The notes under the pieces were generated by a model, which saw only the letters and a program-made list of their open reading frames with translations, ran no database searches and had not been told where the DNA came from. Shown piece after piece: positions 26,837 to 35,042 of a DNA stretch of 52,555 nucleotides. The DNA lies in contig JAEULK010000082.1 of the NCBI GenBank assembly GCA_016793775.1, positions 1 through 52,555 on the forward strand. Reading direction: 5' to 3'. The translations under genes were made by a program, and so were the position numbers. This DNA comes from Sphingopyxis sp. Lineage in GTDB: Bacteria > Pseudomonadota > Alphaproteobacteria > Sphingomonadales > Sphingomonadaceae. Numbering within the stretch: the first letter of the stretch is position 1; every line of letters starts with the position of its first letter.

Positions 26837-28938
26837 GATGCCACTTTCATCCAGTCACCCGTCCCCGCCGCGCCGCCCGCGCCCGCCACCGGCAGCCACA
26901 GGGTGAAGCGGCTGCCCTTGCCGGGCTCGCTGGCGACGTCGATCGCGCCGCCCATCGCCTGCGCCAGCTGCAACGCCTCGAACGCGCCGAGCCCGAAACC
27001 CGCGTCCTTCGTCGATACAAAGGGTTTGAACAACTGGTCGCGGATGAACTCGCGGGTCATGCCCACCCCCTGGTCGAGCACATCGATGCGCACCCGCCCC
27101 GCCTCGGCCGCCGCGATCAGCTGCACCGGCGCGTCGCCGGGCGAGGCGTCGATCGCATTGGTCGCCAGATGCTCGACGATCTGCTGCACCGACGCCGCAT
27201 CGGCCCAGGCCGACAGCCCGGGTTCGCAGCCGACGAACAGCGCGCGCCGCGGGCGCATCCGCGCCGCGATCGCCGCCAGCAGCGGTTCGACCGCCACGGC
27301 GCCCGCCTCGACGCTGCGCCCCCGTTCGCGCGGCGACAGGCGCGCGAGCAAGTCCGACAGCCGCCCCGCCGACAGCTTCAGCGTCTCGACCATGTCGGCG
27401 CGAAATTCGGGCTTGTCGGCATGCCGCTCGGCATTGCGCGCGAGCAACGCCAGCTGGCTCGCCAGATTCTTGATGTCGTGCATGATGAAGGCGAAGCGGC
27501 GGTTGAACTCGTCGAAGCGCTTGGCCTCCGACAGCGCGACCTGGCTCTGCGATTCGGCAAGATAGCTTGCCGCCTGCCGCCCCGCGATGCGCAGCACGTC
27601 GAGATCCTCCCAGTCGAGCGCGCGCGACACCGGCGGACGGTGCAGCACCACGACCGCGATCATGCGCTGGAAATGCAGCACCGGCACCACCACCCAGGCG
27701 CGCGGGTCGGCGACCAGCCAGTCGGGGATCGGCAGCTTCTCGCTGCCGTCGCGCGCGCCGCGCCGCGCCGCGTCGAGATCGACGATATGCCCCGTGTCCT
27801 GCAACATGAAGGCCGAGCGCAGCGACAGCGCCGCATCGGCCTCGACCCCGGCCTCCCAATGCCAGCGGTCGGCGACGCGATATTCGCCCTGCGCATCGGG
27901 CAGCATCAGCAGCGCGCCCGGGCTGCCGGTCAGTTCGGCCAGCGCCTTGGCGACGCGGCGATACAGGTCGCCCTCCCCGTCATTCTCGCGCGCCAGCGTC
28001 GCGGTGAAGCGCATCCATTCGGCGCGATAATCGTAACGATGCTCGAAAAAATGCTTCGAGATCATCACCGACAGCCAGGCGCGCGCGCGCGCCGAGGCTA
28101 ACAGCAGTCCGCCCGCCCCCAGCGCGACGACCAGCGACAGCCCCTGCGCCAGCTCGGCATAATTGCCGCCGACCATCCGCGCCACCGCGCCGACCAGCCC
28201 GATCAGCACCAGATAGGCCGCGCCGCCGATCAGCAGCAAGGTGCGCGTCGCCGCGGTGCGCGACAACTGCATCCGCTCGCGCCCGACGTCCATCGCCGCG
28301 ATCACGAAGGTCGGCGCCATCAACAGCGCCACCGCCGGCAGCAGCAGGATCAAAGTGGTCGCCGACGTCCCGGTCAGCGCCCCGATCAGCTGGATATTGA
28401 GCTCATAGGCCCACAGCATCGCAAAGCCGCCCGCCACCGCGAGCAATGGCATGCGCAGCCCGGCGCTGCCGTGGCGCACCCCGCTGTCAACGAGCAGCAG
28501 CCCGCCCGACGCGACGATCATCGCGACCAGCGACAGCCCCGGCCCCGCCCATTCGGCCGACAGCCCGCCCGCGCGCAACCAGCTCGCGCTCCCGAACACG
28601 AAGGCCACGAGGCAGAAGGTCACCAGCAGGCGCAGGATCAGGCGCAGCGGCCGCGACATCGGCGCGCGGACATTCCAGAAGGTCGCGCCGAGCCAGAACA
28701 GCATCGCGACATTGCGCAGCGCCCGCCCGACCAGCGCCTCGGCCGACCCCGGCCCGAACGCGAAGGCGGCGGCGCACCACAGGCTCATCGCGCTTGCCGC
28801 GGCGACCAGCCAGCCGAGGCTCGGCATCAGCGCCGCCATGCGCGCGCGCGGCCGCATCGCCAGCCACAGGGTCACGCCGACGAAGCCCGCGAGCGATAGC
28901 CCGGCGAGGATGTGCGACAGATCGGACAGCGCCCCCAT
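26833..28938 (-). CDS. prsK: PrsK-type membrane histidine kinase
   Basis: A 701-aa sensor kinase. The first ~290 residues are about ten hydrophobic helices, followed by a GAF-like domain (about 330-460), the phosphoacceptor histidine in FAFIMHDIKNLASQ and a HATPase domain with N box HLATNAIDAS, DQGVGMT and STKDAGFGLG. This layout (multi-pass sensor, GAF, kinase) matches PrsK of XrtA/PEP-CTERM loci. The ATG at 28938 (MGALSDLSHIL), preceded by GAGGGGG, lies 2 bp after the sugar-transferase stop. The signal sensed is unknown. Confidence 0.9.
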   Translation of the reverse strand: MGALSDLSHILAGLSLAGFVGVTLWLAMRPRARMAALMPSLGWLVAAASAMSLWCAAAFAFGPGSAEALVGRALRNVAMLFWLGATFWNVRAPMSRPLRLILRLLVTFCLVAFVFGSASWLRAGGLSAEWAGPGLSLVAMIVASGGLLLVDSGVRHGSAGLRMPLLAVAGGFAMLWAYELNIQLIGALTGTSATTLILLLPAVALLMAPTFVIAAMDVGRERMQLSRTAATRTLLLIGGAAYLVLIGLVGAVARMVGGNYAELAQGLSLVVALGAGGLLLASARARAWLSVMISKHFFEHRYDYRAEWMRFTATLARENDGEGDLYRRVAKALAELTGSPGALLMLPDAQGEYRVADRWHWEAGVEADAALSLRSAFMLQDTGHIVDLDAARRGARDGSEKLPIPDWLVADPRAWVVVPVLHFQRMIAVVVLHRPPVSRALDWEDLDVLRIAGRQAASYLAESQSQVALSEAKRFDEFNRRFAFIMHDIKNLASQLALLARNAERHADKPEFRADMVETLKLSAGRLSDLLARLSPRERGRSVEAGAVAVEPLLAAIAARMRPRRALFVGCEPGLSAWADAASVQQIVEHLATNAIDASPGDAPVQLIAAAEAGRVRIDVLDQGVGMTREFIRDQLFKPFVSTKDAGFGLGAFEALQLAQAMGGAIDVASEPGKGSRFTLWLPVAGAGGAAGTGDWMKVAS

Positions 28939-28940
28939 CG

Positions 28941-30329
28941 TCAGCGCGCCCCCTCGGGCCACAGCACGACGCGCACCGTCTGGAGCAGGATCAGCAGGTC
29001 GAGGAAGGGCGAATAATTCTTCGCGTAATACAGGTCGTATTCGAGCTTCACCCGCGCATCCTCGACCGACGCGCCATAGGGATAGTTGATCTGCGCCCAG
29101 CCGGTCAGCCCCGGCTTCACCATGTGGCGCTCGGCATAAAAGGGCAGTTCCTCGGTCAGCTCCTCGACGAAGCTCGGCCGTTCGGGGCGCGGCCCGACGA
29201 AGCTCATCTCCCCCTTCAGCACGCACCAGGTCTGCGGCAGTTCGTCGATGCGCAGCTTGCGGATGATATTGCCGACGCGGGTGATCCGCGGATCGTTCTC
29301 GCTCGCCCACACCGCCTTGCCCGCGGCCTCGGCATCGGTCCGCATCGATCGGATCTTGACGATGTCATAGGGTTCGCCGAACAGCCCGACGCGCGACTGG
29401 CGATAGAAGATCGGCCCCTTGCTATCGAGCCGCACCGCGATCCCCGCGATGACGATCAGCGGCAGGCCGATCACCAGCACGGCGAGGCTGGCGAAGATGT
29501 CGAACAGGCGCTTGCTGACCTTGCCGATACGCTGCCCCGCCGAAAAACCGTCGGAGAAGATCAGGAAACTGGGGTTGGTGGTCGCCAGATCCACCCGCCC
29601 GGTCTCGCGCTCCAGAAAGCTTGCGATATCGTTGACATGCACGCCCGTTGTCTTGACGCGCAGCAGGTCGGCGAGCGGCAGCGAATTGCGGCGTTCCTCC
29701 ATCGCCAACACCACCTCGCCCGCGCCGAGCGCCACCGCATGGTCGGCGAGGTTCGCGACCGCATGGCGCGGCACCGCGTCCGCAATCGCGGTCTCGCCGT
29801 CGGCCATCGCGACATAGCCGGTGATGGTGAGGCCGCTGCCCGGCTCGTCGGCGAGCGCGCGCAACCGCGCCGCGCGCGGGCCGGCGCCGAGTACCAGGAT
29901 GCGCCGCCGGAACTGGTCGGCACCCGCGGTCTGCGTCACCGCCAGCCGGATGAAGAACAGGAGCGCGATCGCGAAGGCCATCGCATAGATGCTGTTCGCG
30001 CGCCACAGGGTCGCGGTCGGCAACAGGAAGCCGATCAGCGACAGGAAGATCACCCCGAGCGAGATCGCCGCGAGCAGCCGCGCGGTCGCGAAGCCCATCG
30101 ATCGCAGCGCCTCGGTCCCGTACATGCCGACCGCCATCATGGCGAGCGAGTTCGACACCGCGAAGGTCAGCAGCGGCAGCCAGCGATCGGCGAAATCACC
30201 GGCATCGAACCCCGCCTGATGCGCATAGAGAAGCCACGCCCCCTCGGCCGAGCCGAGCAGCGCGAAAAACTCGATCAGCGCGAGCCAGACGACCGCGTGC
30301 GGGACATAATGTTTGAACAATCGGAACAT
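28941..30329 (-). CDS. polyprenyl-phosphate sugar phosphotransferase (XrtA-locus type)
   Basis: A 462-aa membrane enzyme that starts exopolysaccharide repeat units by moving a sugar-phosphate onto undecaprenyl phosphate. N-terminal helices (about 10-150) lead to a CoA-binding-like Rossmann segment (ILVLGAGPRAARLRAL) and the C-terminal bacterial sugar transferase domain: KRLFDIFASLAVLVIGLPL, GPIFYRQSRVGLFGEPYDI, KIRSMRTDAE, RKLRIDELPQ, SFVGPRPERP and KPGLTGWAQIN. It is the TIGR03013-like type found beside prsK/prsR. First gene of the minus-strand operon; divergent from manC. Confidence 0.9.
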   Translation of the reverse strand: MFRLFKHYVPHAVVWLALIEFFALLGSAEGAWLLYAHQAGFDAGDFADRWLPLLTFAVSNSLAMMAVGMYGTEALRSMGFATARLLAAISLGVIFLSLIGFLLPTATLWRANSIYAMAFAIALLFFIRLAVTQTAGADQFRRRILVLGAGPRAARLRALADEPGSGLTITGYVAMADGETAIADAVPRHAVANLADHAVALGAGEVVLAMEERRNSLPLADLLRVKTTGVHVNDIASFLERETGRVDLATTNPSFLIFSDGFSAGQRIGKVSKRLFDIFASLAVLVIGLPLIVIAGIAVRLDSKGPIFYRQSRVGLFGEPYDIVKIRSMRTDAEAAGKAVWASENDPRITRVGNIIRKLRIDELPQTWCVLKGEMSFVGPRPERPSFVEELTEELPFYAERHMVKPGLTGWAQINYPYGASVEDARVKLEYDLYYAKNYSPFLDLLILLQTVRVVLWPEGAR

Positions 30330-30453
30330 GAAAATGCCGTGCCCTTTCGGGCGCCTACCCTAGTGCGGAGGCGTCAACTGTCGGTTAATTTTACACTCGC
30401 CCGATGCGCAAAACGGGGATGACCCGCGAGCCACGAGGCGATAGACCCGCCCC

Positions 30454-31488
30454 ATGACCCTCCAGATTCAACCCGTCATCCTCTGCGGCGGCGCCGGCAC
30501 CCGGCTGTGGCCCGAATCGCGCGGGCAGCGCGCCAAGCAGTTCCTGCCGCTCACCGGCCAAGACAGCCTGTTCCAGCAGACCGTCGCGCGCACCCCCGCA
30601 GGCGAAAATTTCCTGCCCCCCGTCATCCTCTGCGGCGAAGGGCATGTGACCATAGTGCGCGAGCAGATGGGCGCGCACGAAGCGCGGCTGCTCGTCGAGC
30701 CCATGCCGCGCAACACCGCCGCGGCGATAGCCCTGGCCGTCGCGCAGGCCGACGCCGATACGCTGCTGCTGGTGATGCCCAGCGACCATGTCATCGCCGA
30801 CGTCCCCGCCTTCCACGCCGCGATCGCCAGGGCGGCGCGGCTCGCGCAGGCCGACTGGCTCGTCACCTTCGGCATCGCGCCGACGCATCCCGACACGGGC
30901 TTCGGCTATATCGCCAGCGGCCAAGCACTCGGCGAAGACGGTTTCGCGGTCGATCGCTTCGTCGAAAAACCCCCGCTCGCCGAGGCCGAGCGCATGCTCC
31001 TCGCCGGCGGGTACAGCTGGAACGCCGGCATCTTCCTGTTCCGCGCCGGGCGGATGCGCGACGCGATGCTCACCCATTGCCGCGCGATCTTCCAGGCCGC
31101 CGACGACGCGCTCGCCGCGGGCCTGACCGACGGCGACGCGCGCTACGCCGACGCCCCCAAATTCGCCGCCGCGCCGTCCGATTCGATCGACTATGCGGTG
31201 ATGGAAAAGGACGACCGCGTCGCGATCGTCCCGGTATCGATGGGCTGGTCCGACCTCGGCAACTGGCAGGCGGTCCATGCGCTCGCCGCCTGCGACGCGG
31301 TCGGCAACGCGACCCACGGCGACGTCTTCCTCCACGACAGCCACGGCAACCTCATCCGCGCCGGCGGCAAGCGGGTGTCGGTGATCGGCATGGAGGGGGT
31401 CGCGGTGATCGTCGACGGCGACGACATCCTCGTCATGCCGCTGAAGCGCTGCCAGGACGTCCGCGCCGCGGCAAAGGCGCGCGAATAG
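30454..31488 (+). CDS. manC: mannose-1-phosphate guanylyltransferase
   Basis: A 344-aa cytosolic enzyme making GDP-mannose from mannose-1-phosphate and GTP. It has the nucleotidyl loop VILCGGAGTRLWPESRG, the KQFLPL motif, VMPSDHVI, FVEKP, WNAGIFLF and GWSDLGNW. It lacks the C-terminal isomerase (cupin) domain of bifunctional ManC/AlgA. Placed beside the sugar transferase, it likely supplies a mannose-derived donor for the same exopolysaccharide. Confidence 0.94.
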   Translation: MTLQIQPVILCGGAGTRLWPESRGQRAKQFLPLTGQDSLFQQTVARTPAGENFLPPVILCGEGHVTIVREQMGAHEARLLVEPMPRNTAAAIALAVAQADADTLLLVMPSDHVIADVPAFHAAIARAARLAQADWLVTFGIAPTHPDTGFGYIASGQALGEDGFAVDRFVEKPPLAEAERMLLAGGYSWNAGIFLFRAGRMRDAMLTHCRAIFQAADDALAAGLTDGDARYADAPKFAAAPSDSIDYAVMEKDDRVAIVPVSMGWSDLGNWQAVHALAACDAVGNATHGDVFLHDSHGNLIRAGGKRVSVIGMEGVAVIVDGDDILVMPLKRCQDVRAAAKARE

Positions 31489-31499
31489 GCCGATAACCG

Positions 31500-31761
31500 C
31501 GCGCGATCCGCGCGCCGCCGCCGCGCTCTTCGCCGACAGCTTCGTCGCCGGCTCCGCCGCCGCGCCCGACGGGCCCGGCCAGGCGACGAGCTACATGGTC
31601 GGCCAGACCCAATGGGTCGCGATCCGCGCGAAAGCGAAAGCCGCGCTCGGCGCCAAATTCGACCTCCGCGCCTTCCGCGATCCGCATTGTCGGCGGGCGC
31701 GATGCCGATCGGGATGCTCGCGGGGCTGATCGAACGATGGACCGCGGAACAGCTCGGCTAG
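31500..31761 (+). pseudogene. C-terminal remnant of a DUF885 protein
   Basis: One frame reads ALFADSFVAGS, then PGQATSYMVGQTQW and AKAALGAKFDLRAF, the usual C-terminal region of DUF885 proteins (often lipoproteins of unknown function). After about 31690 the similarity jumps frame to ALSAGAMPIGMLAGLIERW and stops at TAG (31759-31761). The N-terminal several hundred residues are absent; manC occupies that space. This is a truncated and frameshifted relic on the plus strand. An independent sequencing check would be needed to exclude a base error at the shift. Confidence 0.7.
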
Positions 31762-31808
31762 GCATCGCATACGAAATTCGGATTGCCGCGCCGGTACCGC
31801 TGTGAAAG

Positions 31809-31835
31809 GAAGCCCCCTTGGGAAGAGGGGGCTTC
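31809..31835 (+). promoter_or_regulatory. hairpin covering the MFS ribosome site
   Basis: Perfect 9-bp arms GAAGCCCCC (31809-31817) and GGGGGCTTC (31827-31835) surround a 9-nt loop. The downstream arm contains the only good Shine-Dalgarno sequence (GAGGGGG) of the GTG start at 31838, so the folded form would hide it. It has no following T-run and is therefore unlikely to be a terminator. Confidence 0.45.
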
Positions 31836-31837
31836 GC

Positions 31838-33427
31838 GTGACCCGGATGACAACCACCGCCACCGGTACCGACCGGCGCCCCTGGGCTTTCGCCCTCGGC
31901 GTCGTCGCGGTCACCATCGGCGTCCTGCTGCACCTGCCGATGTTCTGGATGGGCCGCGACATGGGCTTTCGCATGGTCGGCATGCCGATGGACGACGGCA
32001 TGATCGCGGGCATGGGCCTGATCGTCGCCGGGGTCGGCATCGCCGCCTATGGCCTGCTCCCGAAAAACCTGTCGCAGCAGATGGCGGCGTCCAGCCGGCT
32101 CGCGGTTTCGGCGCCCGAGGATGCGCCCTTGTCAGCCGCGCATTGGCGGCTGATGGGGGTGCTCGTCGTCGCGCTGGTCATCGACATCATGAAACCCGCG
32201 AGCCTCGGCTTCACCATCCCCGGCATGATCGGCGAATATGGCGTGCCGCGCGCGACCGTGTCGCTCGTCCCCTTCGTGGCGCTGATCGGCACCGTGATCG
32301 GCTCTTTCGTCTGGGGCGTCGTCGCCGACATCTATGGCCGCAAGGCCTCGATCCTGCTCTCCGCCGTGATGTTCGTCGGCACCTCGATCTGCGGCGCGAT
32401 GCCTTCGCTCGCCTGGAATATCGGCATGTGCTTCATGATGGGCGCTGCGGCCGGCGGCATGCTGCCCGTCACCTATGCGCTGCTCGCCGAAATGATGCCA
32501 AGCCGCCATCGCGGCTGGAGCCTCGTCCTCGTCGGCGGTCTCGGCGCGGTCGGCGGCTATGCGGCGGCCAGCCTGATCGCCGCCTGGCTCGAACCGGTCT
32601 TCAGCTGGCGCATCCTGTGGCTCGCCAATCTGCCGAGCGGGCTGATGCTCGTGATGCTCGGCGCCTTCATCCCAGAATCGGCCAAATTCCTGATGGCACG
32701 CGGCCGCCGCGACGAGGCGCAACGGGTCATGGCGCGCTTCGGATCGACGATGCACCGCATCGCGCCCGACGAGCCCGCGGCGCCGCGCGGTCCCGCCACC
32801 GCGCCGGTCGGTCGCGCCTTCGCCGGCAAGCTCGCGGCGCTCAGCCTGACCGCCATCTGCTGGGGCCTCGTCAATTTCGGCCTGCTGCTGTGGCTCCCCG
32901 TCGAGCTGATCGCGCGCGGCTACAGCATGGAGGTATCGAGCAGGTTGCTCGCCGCCTCGGCGCTCATCGCATTGCCGACGGTGTTCGTCGTCGCTTGGCT
33001 CTATCACGCGTGGAGCGCCAAGAAATCCTTGCTCGCGGCGGTCGCGGTCACCCTGCTCGGCCTCGCCGGGGTGCTGTGGCTGGCGCTCAGCGACCATGCC
33101 TCGCCGATCCTGCCGGTCGCGCTGCTGATCGTCGGCAGCAACGGCATCATCGCGATGCTACTGCCCTATACTGCCGAAAGCTTCCCGCTGCGCATCCGCG
33201 GCCGCGCGACCGGCTGGGTCGCCGCGTGCAGCAAATTGGGCGGCGTACTCGCACAGGCGCTCGCGATCTTCGCGATCATCCCGAGCCTCGCGACCAGCGC
33301 CTGGATGATCGCGGTGCCGATGGCGCTGTCGCTGCTGCTCGTCGCGCGCTTCGGCCGCGAAACGCGCGGCGCCGACCTGCGCGATCTCGACCCCGACGGC
33401 CATGTGTTCGATAAGGCCGGGCTCTAG
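31838..33427 (+). CDS. MFS transporter
   Basis: A 529-aa major facilitator superfamily permease. Two hydrophobic helices near the N-terminus (WAFALGVVAVTIGVLL, MIAGMGLIVAGVGIAAYG) precede a standard 12-helix core containing GVVADIYGRKASILLSAV (the loop 2-3 motif A), a sugar-porter-like PESAKFLMARGR at mid-protein and ESFPLRIRGRATG. The latter motifs point to the metabolite:proton symporter/sugar-porter-like branch; the substrate is unknown. The two extra N-terminal helices are unusual. I chose GTG 31838 because GAGGGGG sits 5-6 nt upstream; ATG 31847 is an alternative. Confidence 0.85.
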   Translation: MTRMTTTATGTDRRPWAFALGVVAVTIGVLLHLPMFWMGRDMGFRMVGMPMDDGMIAGMGLIVAGVGIAAYGLLPKNLSQQMAASSRLAVSAPEDAPLSAAHWRLMGVLVVALVIDIMKPASLGFTIPGMIGEYGVPRATVSLVPFVALIGTVIGSFVWGVVADIYGRKASILLSAVMFVGTSICGAMPSLAWNIGMCFMMGAAAGGMLPVTYALLAEMMPSRHRGWSLVLVGGLGAVGGYAAASLIAAWLEPVFSWRILWLANLPSGLMLVMLGAFIPESAKFLMARGRRDEAQRVMARFGSTMHRIAPDEPAAPRGPATAPVGRAFAGKLAALSLTAICWGLVNFGLLLWLPVELIARGYSMEVSSRLLAASALIALPTVFVVAWLYHAWSAKKSLLAAVAVTLLGLAGVLWLALSDHASPILPVALLIVGSNGIIAMLLPYTAESFPLRIRGRATGWVAACSKLGGVLAQALAIFAIIPSLATSAWMIAVPMALSLLLVARFGRETRGADLRDLDPDGHVFDKAGL

Positions 33428-33460
33428 GGCCGATCGACATTGAATGTCGATCGGCCCTAG
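33424..33460. terminator. symmetrical terminator containing both stop codons
   Basis: Two 18-bp perfect arms, CTAGGGCCGATCGACATT (33424-33441) and its reverse complement (33443-33460), are separated by one base. The TAG stop of the plus-strand MFS gene (33425-33427) and the TAG stop of the minus-strand HD-GYP gene (33457-33459) both lie within the palindrome. It should fold identically in both transcripts. There is no clear T-run on either side. Confidence 0.75.
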
Positions 33461-34710
33461 CTCGCGCCCACGACGCGAAAGCGCACCGCATCCCAATCGT
33501 CGAAACGCCAGAAGGCGGGGCTGTCGCGCCCGACGATAAAAGGCTCGCGCGTCGACGGCGCGAACAGCCGATCGGCGGGCTCGACCTCGGCCAGCGTGTC
33601 GCAGTCGAAGAATACCCGCACCAGCATCGCCTCGCCCGCCGCGCCGCCGCTGCCCATCACGATGCCGAGATGCCCGTCCGAGACGCGCACCAAAGTGCCG
33701 ACGGGATAAATGCCCAGGCTGTCGGCGAAGCGGTCGAGCAGCGCGGTATCGAAATGTCCGGGCCAGGATCGCATCGCGGTCAGCGCCTCGCACGGCGTCC
33801 ACGCCGCCTTGTACGGCCGGTCCGACGTCACCGCGTCATACACATCGCAGATCGCCCCCATCCGCGCATGCAGCGACAAGTGTTCGCCGCTGAGCCCGCC
33901 CGGATAGCCGCTGCCGTCCATCTTTTCATGATGGTGCAACGCGACCTCGAGCGCCGCCGCCGGAATGTCCGGCGACTGCGACAGCAGGGCATGCCCCGCC
34001 GCCGGATGCCCCTCGACCATCGCGCGCTCGCGCCCGTCGAGCTTGCCCGGCTTCAGCAACACCGCATCGGTGATCGCGACCTTGCCGACATCGTGGAGCA
34101 GCCCCGCGACCCCCAGCGCCTGCACCTCCTCTTCGCCCAGCTTCAGGTGGCGCGCAAAATTGATCATCAGCGCGCAGACCGCGACCGAGTGGAGATAGGT
34201 ATATTCGTCCTTCGCCTTCAGCCGCACCAGCCCCAGCAAGGCGCGCGAATGGCGTTCGATCGATTCGCCGATCGCGCGCGCCAGCGGCGCCAGCTTCTTC
34301 GCCTCGACCGCGCGGCCCAGCCGCGCGGTGTCGAACATGGCCATCACCGCCTGCTTCGACTTGCCGATCACCCGCTCGGCGCGCCGCCTCTCCTGCGCAT
34401 AGGTCACTGGCGGCGCCGGACGCGCGCGCAGCGCGCCGGCATAGGCGGCGCGGCGCTCGACCTTGACCGGCCGCGCCTCGCCCGACCGCCGCTCGACGAA
34501 GGCCGCGCCCTCGGCCGCCTCGGGCGTCACCCGGCTACGGCTGCGATCGATCACCAGCGCGTCGACCCCCGACCCGCGGATGCGGGCCACTTGCTCGGCG
34601 GTTTCGACCAGGAAACGGCTGCGCCAAAAGGGATGATCGATCCACCGCCCCTCGAAGGCGTGGACGAACATGCCGATCTCGACTTGCTCTGGTTTCAGGC
34701 GAAACAACAT
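33457..34710 (-). CDS. HD-GYP domain c-di-GMP phosphodiesterase
   Basis: A 417-aa cytosolic protein. The N-terminal DUF3391-type region (MLFRLKPEQVEIGMFVHAFEG, ending in DALVIDRSRS) is followed by an HD-GYP domain at about 155-330: HSVAVCALMI, the metal pair LLHDVGK, the EGHPAAGHALL histidines and the defining HHHEKMDGSGYPGGL, then ICDVYDAVTSDRPYK. The motif is complete, so it should hydrolyse cyclic di-GMP. A C-terminal ~80-residue extension follows. Its stop codon lies within the shared palindrome at 33424-33460. Near an exopolysaccharide locus, a role in the biofilm/motility switch is plausible. Confidence 0.93.
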   Translation of the reverse strand: MLFRLKPEQVEIGMFVHAFEGRWIDHPFWRSRFLVETAEQVARIRGSGVDALVIDRSRSRVTPEAAEGAAFVERRSGEARPVKVERRAAYAGALRARPAPPVTYAQERRRAERVIGKSKQAVMAMFDTARLGRAVEAKKLAPLARAIGESIERHSRALLGLVRLKAKDEYTYLHSVAVCALMINFARHLKLGEEEVQALGVAGLLHDVGKVAITDAVLLKPGKLDGRERAMVEGHPAAGHALLSQSPDIPAAALEVALHHHEKMDGSGYPGGLSGEHLSLHARMGAICDVYDAVTSDRPYKAAWTPCEALTAMRSWPGHFDTALLDRFADSLGIYPVGTLVRVSDGHLGIVMGSGGAAGEAMLVRVFFDCDTLAEVEPADRLFAPSTREPFIVGRDSPAFWRFDDWDAVRFRVVGAS

Positions 34711-34849
34711 CGAACCAAGGCCTTAGCGCGCGCGGGTGATACCGCCCCTTGCAACGTTTAACGGCAGAAAGCCGACCTGATTAAACAGCTTGGGCTCTCG
34801 ATTCGCCGTGTTTTCGGTTGGCCGGTATCGGGCGTTAGCGGACCAAGGC

Positions 34850-35010
34850 GGTCCTCCCCGAAACGGGGAAGGGGACCAGCGAAGCTGGTGGAGGGGTACA
34901 GGCGGTTTGCCTTGCCGGTGAGGTAGCGCGCTAGGGTGACGTTGCCGGAAATGAAGGGCTCGCCGGTCCAAGGGCACGCAAACCCCCTCCCCCTTTGGGG
35001 AGGATCGGCA
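34850..35010. repeat. palindromic repeat family 4 in the HD-GYP/CHAT gap
   Basis: The 332-bp gap 34711-35042 holds no convincing gene. It contains CCTCCCCGAAACGGGGAAGG (from 34853), then ACCAGCGAAGCTGGT (34875-34889) with GGAGGGG, and after about 95 bp CCTCCCCCTTTGGGGAGG (34986-35003). The outer units are G/C-rich palindromes in inverted arrangement. The middle 95 bp is unlike the other repeats in the window and could be a decayed coding fragment. Confidence 0.6.
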
Positions 35011-35042
35011 CCGTCCGCTCTCCACCCCAAAGCCGTCCCCCC

